Shown one piece after another: positions 42,497 through 50,105 of a stretch of 50,105 nucleotides of DNA. Made by a program: the position numbers and the translations under genes. The notes under the pieces were generated by a model. It did no database searches. It was not told where the DNA came from and was given only the letters and a program-made list of their open reading frames with translations. The DNA is from Martensiomyces pterosporus (Eukaryota; Kickxellomycota; Kickxellomycetes; Kickxellales; Kickxellaceae): NCBI GenBank assembly GCA_025201845.1, contig MU603964.1:69121-119225 (forward strand). Reading direction: 5' to 3'. Each line of letters starts with the position of its first letter. Position 1 is the stretch's first letter.

Positions 42497-42744
42497 GGCC
42501 AGCCTTCCCTGTTTCCCTCTTGCGCTCTTCCGCTTTCTGAGGAGAGAACCAACAATCTTTCCCAGTAGTAATCCCAAGCTATTCTGACTACAGCACTCTC
42601 TGCCCCCCACACAAGCCCTCGCATACAAACGCGTTTTTTTTCCTTTTGCTTTTGAAAGCCAGAAACTCTTTTCATCCACTTGTAACTGCATCTGCTATCT
42701 TGCTCCCTCGCTTGCTCAGCTTATTTCCAGTGAACGACACAGCC

Positions 42745-44689
42745 ATGGGGAATGGAATGTATTGCGAGGCCGAGGTATACATGAACGATGTCTCTGACGA
42801 AGAGCGCCTGTACACTGAGAGCAGACGGATGCTCTCAAATCTGAAGAGCGGCCACCGTCGCCTGGTTGTAATGATGAAGCAGCTCAAGCACTTCAAGTAA
42901 GTACACTTCAGCAGACGCGCCTCTTGTGCCCACACAAAGTGGAGCGCCAGACGCAAGCGCACATCCCCGCACCCGCCAAGGCGCTGCTTGCAGATCGTCC
43001 ACCCGTTTATATTGCCCTCTTTGAACAAAAATCTCCTGAAGCTTAGCAATGTGCTCTTCGGCTCTTTGAGCTGCCGCTCAGCTCTTGCCGCCCCTCGCTT
43101 CTCCACGCCGCCATTCTGCACACTCGCCCTTGCCAGCCGAAAAGGGGGGCGCACAATGAGCATGGCAGAAAGGAATAAGAACTGTGCTTGCATGTTCGCG
43201 AAATACGCTCCTCTCTCCTCTCCTCTTGCAAAAGCGAGGGAATTCAAGGAAAACGCGTCGCTGCTGCTGCTGCTTTTGCGGGGCAGGAGTACTTTTCATG
43301 AAATGTATCTGCAGTAATCTGCGTTTTTCGTCCACTTCTACACAGGTGCTGCTTTGCTGTCTACCATCGCTCCATTTTTTTTCTTTCGACACGAGCTTCC
43401 AGAACTGAGTCTTTTACTGCGATGCTTCAGCACAACACAGCGCAGCACATTTTCGCAAAGGCTGGTTTGCCATGGACCTGGCCAACTCGCATTCCTCTCC
43501 CCGCGCCATGGCTGCTACAGCATAGAGAAGCCCAGCACGTGGGAAGCGCGTAGGATGCGATATTGACAATACGCAGTGGGCATGTCGCTACTCTACAGCC
43601 ATCCTCCGCACTCTATCTGCCCACCCGCTCTCTCCACTTGACTCTAGACACCGCTCTATCCTGTGAGTACCTCAGATGGTGCGCGTGCTCACCCTGCCTG
43701 GATTTCACATTTTTCTCTCCGGCTTGCTGGCTGCCAAGCCAGAAATAGCTGGCTCTGTTGGCATCTCGTTACCTGCGCGTGGTACACGCCAAAGGAAAAA
43801 GCCCAGCCGCCTATTGTCTGCTATTCTTTCTCTCCTGCAAATGCCTTTCCACGTGCCTTCCACGTATGATTTCGCATGCGTGTATCTTGGCACATCCCCC
43901 CTTGTCGCTCATCCCGCTTTGCACGCCCACCGCCGCCACGGCCATGTACTCCGGCTTGTGTGCTGCGGCTGAAGCTTCTCGTGTCCCCAGCCAAGCGCCC
44001 CAGTGGCATGGGCGCTGGTGCTGACGCTACTCACCACTATTCAGGGAATAGAGAAGGGGAGCTCTTCTGCAGGCATATGACCACAGGGCTGACCTGGATT
44101 TCTTACTAATGTACTCTATCTGCCTATTTGGCCTTGATTTCTCGACCCTTGTTCTATTCTTAGGAACAACCCTCTCGGCGGTGCTATGGCCAAGCAAGTT
44201 GAGACGCAGATTTACCAGCAGTCGCTCATCCTCAAGCGCCAGCACGAGTCTCTCAACAGCATGGTCGAGGAATTCAACCGCCAAAACGAAGACACTGACA
44301 GCACACAATCGAGCTCGCAGCACTCGTCGCAGTCCGACTGGGAGGAGGTCATTGAGATGGCCAAGATGCCCATCGACTACGTTCTCTCCCGCTCGCACGC
44401 TACCGGCAGCAGTAATGGAGACGAGGTGTTCAAGTCGCTCTACTACTCGTCACCGTCATGCTCTACTGCTATGACTCCAGGCCAAAATATGAACAGCTTC
44501 CGCAGAAAGAGCCCGCGCAAAGCATTTCCACAGCAGATGACACCGCCTATCGAGGAGGTCATCGAGTTCCGCGAGAAGCTAAGAGAGATTGAAAAGTCGC
44601 CTCTTTTCTCTGCGACTCCCCTTACTAAGCGCACCCAGATAGCCGAGATGCTTGCAGACACACAGCCCACTCCTCTCTCAATGCCTTGA
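42745..44689 (+). CDS. Predicted N-myristoylated protein of unknown function (225 aa, long intron)
   Basis: Two exons, 42745-42896 and 44164-44689, join in phase 2 (CAA|GTAAGT ... TTCTTAG|G) across a 1267-base intron, long for a fungus. The N-terminus MGNGMYC has Gly2 for myristoylation and Cys7 as a possible palmitoylation site. The join reads MKQLKHFK then NNPLGGAMAKQVETQIY, and the region (about 25-85) is helical and charged: YTESRRMLSNLKSGHRRLVV, ETQIYQQSLILKRQHESLNS, a likely coiled coil. Next come a Ser/Gln-rich stretch, an acidic block (SDWEEVIEMAKMPIDYV) and, near the end, a helix (EEVIEFREKLREIEKSPLFS). I do not recognise the family. ATG 44186 would give a 167-residue version without the lipid anchor, but the phase match and the acceptor just upstream support the longer form. 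Confidence 0.7.
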
Positions 44690-45342
44690 GTGCAGTGCGG
44701 CGCTTCGTACTTCTCCTGCCCCGCCCTCACCCTGCATGTGCCACCTGAAGCCAAAGAAAACACACCACCCCTCGTCTCTCCCGATGCCGTCAGCAACCAC
44801 CACTTCCACCTGCCGCTCTCGTTGTAAATAACTTCTCTGAGAGCAGCACCCCTCCCTTGTACTCATAACATCTTCCTCCTCTGCCGCCGCATCCAGCATA
44901 CTCCGACACTTGACCAATACATGTCTCATCTTTTTCTTTCCTCTCAGCCCTCCTCTGCCACACCGCCATCACCACATTTCTATGTTAGCTGTGCTTTTTA
45001 TTAGTCTGTAAATTGGTATCTTCATCTCCCCCTTCTTCCATTATCCCACTCTGCACATATGCAAGAATACATACTCATGGTTTAGCATAAATCCTACGGG
45101 CCTTTTCATTTCTGGTTCATGCCATTAGGCTCCCTTTCTTGCTTACCGCTCTTCTAAACATAGGTACTAAGAGACATGCTTGCCGCTTGCAGCATTATGT
45201 ATTGCTTCAGTGCTTGCAGGTGCTGTTTCATTCCGGCATATGTAATGCACTCAAAAACTCGACCCGCATGCAGTTTCTAATTAGCTTGCCTGCTTAAATT
45301 AAGAAGCATGAAAATAGCCTGTGGCTGTGGCGGCTGCGTAGG
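44690..45342. other. Convergent intergenic, A/T- and C-rich
   Basis: 653 bases between convergent genes, expected to hold both terminators. Pyrimidine-rich to about 45050, then AT-richer with TTTATTAG and AATTAAG patches. No gene seen. Confidence 0.5.
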
Positions 45343-46713
45343 CTAGCTGTAGTGTATCCTTCGCAGGAAAATCCTGGCATTTCTGGCGCTCTCGTCGTCG
45401 AGCTTCCTGTCCCATCCGTCAAAGTCGTGTACAGCCCGATGGCAGATGGCTTCAATCCGCGCACGATTCCTAAAGCTGCCTCTATGGTGCTTGCATGCGT
45501 AGTAGTACCGCTGCCAGTCAATGGTGCGCGATTGCGACGGTGCCCAGCTATAGACTGACAGGAACAGCAACTTCCAGAACTTGGGCATCTTTGATGCTGC
45601 CTTGCATGTAAACATCAGCTCGGTGAGCGCGTGCTTGTCCAAATAGCTGACTACTTCTGCTTGGCACTCGGCTGGGAGCAAGAACAGCGGCGAGCCCTCC
45701 TGTGGATTGATTGCTCTGTTGCTGTCGGCGCTTCCGCGCGAGCGCAAAAGTGGCGGTTCGGGGATGTCTGTAGGACTACTAGCTAGGCATCCAATACCTT
45801 GGTACCATGGCTTGAGCTTGCTGTTGCTCAGATGAGCCCATGCATTAACAGTTTCATCCTCCAATCGACTCGCAACTGAGGAAGAGGCGGGCTGCGATTT
45901 CTGGGGAAGCAAGGAAATGGGGCGGTCGAACATGTTGAGAGTAATTCCAGTGTACGTCCACTGCATGCCCAATTCAGCCAAGGCTCCGCACATGATGTCC
46001 AAGCACTGCGCATGCACGGGCTGCCCCACTACGTAGAAGTGGGCAAAGTCGTCGCTTAGAAGCACATCCACAGGAATATCCGGCACCGTTGTTGTGATTT
46101 GGAACCGCGAGAGCATGAATGCAATAAAGTTGAGACGCGAATCACCCAGTGAATATGCCGTGTGCGTGGTGGCGTCGCTTGTCCACACATCGTCGAGATC
46201 GGTGACGCCTGTAAGCAGATTAAGGATGCGCAAGCCATCGAGAAACTCTCGGTCTGCAGATATCTTGCGTTCTACAAGTGGAGAGGGCGTTGTTGTTAGG
46301 GTTTTGCATATCAATCAAAGCCATGTCTGCCCCCTCTGCGTCCCTGTGAGTCTACTGCTCTGCCAGCGGGTGCAGAAAGCTGCTCAGAGCAGCTGAGAGC
46401 ACCGCCACATCCAAAGCTGGCCCCTCCCTTCAGACCACCCAACAGGCGGTTATCTGGGGTGGGTTGGTGCTGTGGTTCGCTTGCCTGCGCGTCTGGCAGA
46501 GCATGGAACCAGCACCACCCCCAGTTGCACTGGCAATCCTGCAAGGAAGGGAAGCAGCGTGTAGTGAGTTCACGCCAATGCGGACATGTCAGGAGAGAAC
46601 ATCGAACGAATCTACTGACCTTTGCCAGTAGGAAGGACACTGTCTACGCCATCAAAAGATATATGTTTCGACTCGGGCACGCCGCAGATGCAGCAGCAAT
46701 AGATACGACCCAT
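45343..46713 (-). CDS. F-box-like protein with Cys-rich N-terminus (358 aa)
   Basis: Three exons: 46620-46713, 46485-46538 (54 bases) and 45343-46271, with phase 1 at both joins and total length divisible by three. Intron 1 starts GTCAGT; intron 2 has a GC donor (GCAG|GCAAGC). The N-terminus is MGRIYCCCICGVPESKH. Exon 2 adds LPVQLGVVLVPCSARR. Exon 3 begins RKISADREFLDGLRILNLLTG. A segment LLPAECQAEVVSYLDKHALTE, then LMFTCKAASKMPKFWKLLFL (about residues 240-280) follows the F-box pattern (LP.E....I..YL....L....VC....F). A substrate adaptor of an SCF ubiquitin ligase is the inference. The F-box sits in the C-terminal half, unlike the common N-terminal position. No substrate-binding repeats are visible. 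The family call is moderate. Confidence 0.65.
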
Positions 46714-47122
46714 TCTCAGTGGCGCTGACTGGGAGCTATAAAAATAAGCGGAGGGCGTAGGAGAGGAACAAGCACAAGTGGTGTTATTACACGGCAAAGG
46801 ATATAAAAGAATGCAAGTTGAAAGGAAGAGGAGTAGTTCTGTTTATGTCCACACCTCTGGCGCTGCCTTTTACACATTTCGTCCGCTGGTGTTGGTCATC
46901 CCGCTGTTCGCTAGCACGAGTCTCCGCCAGGTGGTTGTTTTTCAATTTTGAGATTGTCTGTAGATGCTTAATACAGCGGCACTCCAATCGCACCACAGAG
47001 TAGTCACCTGTCCCATCACAACAAGCTGGTGTTGGTCGCTTGAATCGCAATCGAAAACAGGAACTACGCAAGATGCGTAGGGCTGCAGCAAGGCGAGGGC
47101 ACATGGCGAAAAAGGATATGGA
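46714..47122. promoter_or_regulatory. Promoter of the F-box-like gene
   Basis: 409 bases that include two AT-rich sites read by the minus-strand gene (GAGCTATAAAAATAAGC at about 46733 and GGATATAAAAGAAT at about 46799). The first, about 25 bases upstream of the start, is close for a TATA box. No clear gene. Confidence 0.45.
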
Positions 47123-48900
47123 TCAGCGCTTTAGCCCATCATGTCCTTCTCTCTTGCGATCTCTGGAAACTGATGATGGAGCCGATGTACTTCCAGTAAA
47201 CCTAACTAAGAGCCAAGAAACTAGAAGAGCCCTCGTAGCGGGGTCGGCTAAGGAGCACAAGAAACCATGATACTGGCGTGGCAGGAAAGCAAGCAAGCAC
47301 GTGGTCTCCGGCCCAGGTGTCCAGAGGACACCAATAGGAGATAACCATAGCACATGATAGCCTATGCCATTCGAGGGAACCCGTGAATAAAAATACCTAG
47401 GCACTGTTGTGTTTCCTTGTTGCCGGCCTCGCAACATGGACCTGCAAAACTCCTTGAACGCTGGGATGCGGTCGGCAAAGGTTCTTGGGAAACTCGGCAC
47501 CCCACCTGCTGTGGCTGTCTGGAACCTGGTCTGCTGGTCGCGCTGCATGCAATTGCGACGGGTAGCGGGTTGGATGAGAGAACGGGGCTCCCAGTCGATT
47601 TGCAGCTTGTTGCACACTAGTGAGCGGTTGCACGCGCTTGCCACCACGTTTCTGAGTGTGACCATGCATCTGTGAGTGAACTCTTCTCTAAAGGCTTGGC
47701 TTGGTTGGCAGCTGTGCTGTTGGTAGTCTCGTTCGAGGACCTGGTTGAAGCTGTCAACCCAGCACTGCTCCAGGATAAGGTGGCCGTGGCGCTCTGCAAC
47801 AAAGCGAGCACTCATGCCATCCGCTGCTGGGGTCACGCTGGTGGTGGGAGACGGCTAGTCTGCCTCCTATTCGTCATGAGCACAAGTGAGCATATGCACC
47901 ACTGGCTCGGTGATCTGCTCACACCGCGGGTAGAGTCGCATCTCGCGGGCATCTGTGTATGCTGCTGGGTACCAGGCAGTGTTGCGTTTCATGGTTAGCA
48001 AATTCAAGTGCGTGGCTGCCAGTCCAAACTTGCGCTCCTTGGGCACCCAGCTATTCATGACATAGATGACGCGATGGTTTGTGTAGGAGTCGTCTCGTTT
48101 GTGGGCCATGCCCAGCACTGAGACCATCATGGCCGTGGACTGTTCCGTGATCTGTGCGTCCTGGTTTGGTATAGGGAGGATTGTGATGAAGCAGTGCCTG
48201 AGCCACGCGTAGTCCTGGGTCTTGGTTGCCTTGGATGCTTGAGTGGCCCTTGATCCACTTCAGTCGGAGGAGAACCGTGCGAGTGGGGACAGCGTGTCTC
48301 CCTGCGCCAGGTCGCACTTTTGGGTGAATTGGACCGGCTAGCGGTGCCCATCAAGTACTATGGAGATTTGGAGCAGCTTGAGAGACACAGAGCCGTACGC
48401 TTTCGAAATGTCAAGATCCAGAATCTCTAGGGGCTTTCTCAAGAGGCGGCAGCACTCGGCCAGGGTCTGCAGGGCAAAGCCGAGGCCAGTCATCCGTTTA
48501 TCAGCGTGGAAGCCAGCGTTCAGGCTGCGCAGCCCATTTGCCCGCGCCAGGGCCTCGTTTATTTAGACAAGCAGGCGGTTGTAGCCATTCGACAGCGCGA
48601 GACGCTTCCTGAACATGACTATGCCGGAGGGCGCAGTTGGAACCGAGTTGGTTCATGTGCGGCGATATATGGCTTTTTATTGTGCGCTGGAATGTTCGAA
48701 CAGCGCGGAGGTTTATTTGCTCTTCCAAGGAAGATGACTCCACCTTGGCTGCAAGCGCCTGTGTAGAGAGGAACACAGCAGCGGTGATATTCAGCGGTTT
48801 ACGGCAGTTCTGAGCCACGTGAGTGGGTAGCTGCAAAATGGAGATGGCTACTCGTAGTTTCTTTAAGGAGAATTCGCCTGGACACATTTCCAGAACGCTG
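47123..48900 (-). mobile_element. Decayed non-LTR-type retroelement (RT and RNase H remnants)
   Basis: Minus-strand coding remnants in several frames. At about 48340-48610 the reading NAGFHADKRMTGLGFALQTL, then LEILDLDISKAYGSVSL matches the reverse-transcriptase region with the catalytic Asp motif (LD.D.SKAY.SV) of LINE-like elements. This frame carries a premature TAA (48565-48563) and ends at TAG 48340-48338. About 80 bases on, another frame has LKWIKGHSSIQGNQ (48227-48270), the C-terminal RNase H motif. The YxDD region that should lie between is missing, so the copy is internally deleted. A 237-codon frame at 47123-47836 may be the old 3' domain but has no recognised motif. No target duplications or ends were resolved. 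The element is inactive. Confidence 0.7.
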
Positions 48901-49437
48901 CACGGAAACGAGGAATTTTCCTCAGAAATATTGACAAGCGCCCCTTGTGCCTCGGGAGTTGCTCTCGTCGTGCAGGGATGAACTCACACGCGCAACGAAT
49001 TGGCGGCTCAGCGCTTGGTGCTCTGATAGCTGCCATTTGGATGTGAGATTTGTGCCGCGGATTGCTCGTCCTTTTGCGTTTCACAGAGCATATCGCATTT
49101 TTCTTTATTGCCACCATGTCGGAAACAGATTGCGCTGCACTTGGCTAGAGCCGCAAACAAAAGAGAATCGGCTATTTTCCCAATACGGATGCAAAGACAC
49201 TACGCATTCACCTGCCCAGATAACGGAGGTGTCGTCCCTCGTTTTCTGGCTGCCACAGCCTCGAGGAAATACTATATAAAGCGAGACGCGAACCAGCGCA
49301 GCTCAGGTCCGGCATCTAGCGTGCACTCGAGACCACTCCACTCCCCTCATTCCAGTACCTGCCTCTCTCCATACTATTGGTTCTGCACCTGCCTTTTGAT
49401 TTCCCGAACCACCAAGCAATACAGCTAAGGGGAAGCT
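48901..49437. promoter_or_regulatory. Promoter region of the DUF606-like gene
   Basis: 537 bases between the retroelement remnant and the next gene. A TATATAAA box (49273-49280) and a C-rich leader with several CCACTCC-type elements precede the start codon. No gene seen. Confidence 0.55.
49273..49280 (+). promoter_or_regulatory. TATA box (TATATAAA)
   Basis: TATATAAAGCG occurs 158 bases before the ATG at 49438, the same TATAAAGCG context as at 16192. It is the clearest promoter box in this part of the window. Confidence 0.65.
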
Positions 49438-49974
49438 ATGACCAGCAAGGTGGTGCATGCTCTCAAGAGCTCTCTTGTCATTGAGAAGCCGCGCATCTAC
49501 GCCGACATCAACTTTGACAAGAAGCTTCTCTTGGACATTATCCTCCTCGCCATTGGTGGCACCTGCACTGCACTCCAGGGCATCGTCAACGGCCTTCTGT
49601 CACGGAAGACAGCACCGGGGTTCCCTCCATGGCTGTCGTTTGCTGTCGGCTCGACTCTTCTTTTCATCTTTCTTATGGTTGACACGCGCGGCGGCAAGTC
49701 CATCAACTGGAAGAACGCCTTCAAGACCGCTCCCTGGTGGGCGTGGCTGGGCGGACTTCCCGGTGCTGCGTTTGTTGTGGTCATCACACTGATGATGCCA
49801 ATTCGTGGTCCTGCCATCGTCTACAGCATCTACATTTGTTCAAAGATGGTGACGTCACTGATTGTCGACTCGTTTGGATTCTTTGGTGCCAAACAGCGGC
49901 CAGCCACTATCCCACGTCTTGTTGGGTTCGCAATCATGGTCGCCGGCGTCCTGATGGTCTCGCTCGACAAGTAG
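49438..49974 (+). CDS. DUF606/YdcZ-family membrane protein (DMT superfamily)
   Basis: Small integral membrane protein of 178 residues with five predicted helices: LLLDIILLAIGGTCTALQGI, WLSFAVGSTLLFIFLMV, LPGAAFVVVITLMMPI, VYSIYICSKMVTSLIVDSF and RLVGFAIMVAGVLMVSL. The block W.GGLPGAAFVV....P..GPA .. SLI.D.FG.FG....P....R..G is the DUF606 signature as in bacterial YdcZ-type proteins of about 150 residues. Transport substrate is unknown. The N-terminal 28 residues are an added hydrophilic extension with several Lys. No intron. Being single and short like bacterial members, it may need to dimerise. It lies beside a retroelement remnant, so transfer from bacteria or an old fungal gene are both possible. 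Confidence 0.85.
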   Translation: MTSKVVHALKSSLVIEKPRIYADINFDKKLLLDIILLAIGGTCTALQGIVNGLLSRKTAPGFPPWLSFAVGSTLLFIFLMVDTRGGKSINWKNAFKTAPWWAWLGGLPGAAFVVVITLMMPIRGPAIVYSIYICSKMVTSLIVDSFGFFGAKQRPATIPRLVGFAIMVAGVLMVSLDK

Positions 49975-50105
49975 CCTCTGCCTTTTCGTGTATATGATGC
50001 AACGCAATGTTTTTTTTTTTAAATGATTTTCGTCTTTATCTTTAGCCTCTTCACGCCTGTTTGTATTATTAGCCATTGCCACCCAATTTCCCCTGGATAA
50101 CCATT

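Larger units (their letters stand above)
38144..42744. other. 4.6 kb gene-poor stretch
   Basis: No convincing gene was found. Frames on both strands are short, overlap and have no domain. Base use looks more AT- and TG-rich than in the coding half of the window. Visible items are a CTG run (about 38453-38475), a possible small ORF (39341-39652, listed separately) and the promoter of the next gene. No tRNA-like B box was seen by eye. Old decayed sequence, untranslated leaders or non-coding RNA are possible. Confidence 0.5.

Noticed and set aside
1..50105. tRNA, rRNA, CRISPR arrays and operon-like bacterial gene sets
   Set aside because: A by-eye search for B-box-like GGTTCGA signals and repeat-spacer structure found none. 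A tRNAscan or Infernal run would be needed for certainty.

Overview
The window is nuclear DNA of a fungus. Most genes are intron-poor and GC-rich at third codon positions, introns have GT-AG or GC-AG borders, and the proteins include fungal families (a Pho80-type cyclin, a YPR147C/LDAH-like hydrolase, Sec14-like proteins, Atg6). The mix of a B12-linked methionine synthase reductase, the complex I assembly factor NDUFAF5 and a large two-copy protein resembling DUF8032 points to an early-diverging fungus (Zoopagomycota or Mucoromycota type, perhaps Kickxellomycotina). That placement is an inference from gene content, not a database result. One run of Ns (14465-14868) shows this is a draft assembly.

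Layout. At 1-4850 (minus) lies the 5' part of a Nup159/Nup214-like FG nucleoporin that ends in RanBP2-type zinc-finger material and runs off the window edge. A Pho80-type cyclin with polyQ tracts and an 806-base intron follows (5300-7161, minus). It diverges from a methionine synthase reductase (7997-10342, plus). A 1617-codon low-complexity protein with two related globular repeats (10659-15512), a 72-residue protein with a clear TATA box, a lipid-droplet hydrolase-like gene and a membrane-anchored multi-thioredoxin PDI (18426-20802) continue on the plus strand. The PDI frame is broken by an exact 70-base tandem duplication. Then come prefoldin subunit 2, the DRG1/Rbg1 GTPase and a Sec14-like gene on the minus strand, Atg6/Beclin-1 on the plus strand (25808-27694), and a second Sec14-like gene and an unrecognised coiled-coil gene on the minus strand. 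The autophagy PI3-kinase subunit is therefore bracketed by two putative phosphoinositide-transfer proteins.

From 30.4 kb gene density drops. Genes found there are an unrecognised spliced gene (32107-33554), a Pro/Gln-rich protein with a cysteine-rich tail (35626-36237), four-exon NDUFAF5 (36596-38143), a 4.6 kb stretch with no convincing gene, a predicted N-myristoylated protein split by a 1.27 kb intron (42745-44689), an F-box-like protein (45343-46713), a decayed reverse-transcriptase/RNase H retroelement (about 47.1-48.9 kb) and a bacterial-style DUF606/YdcZ membrane protein (49438-49974).

Common themes are nuclear transport, phosphate/CDK signalling, one-carbon/B12 metabolism, ER folding, phosphoinositide and autophagy membranes, and respiratory chain assembly. 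I see no operon, CRISPR array, rRNA or recognisable tRNA. No single dramatic new system stands out. The best leads are the zinc-finger Nup, the B12 reductase, the duplication-broken PDI, the Atg6/Sec14 neighbourhood and the lipid-anchor candidates.
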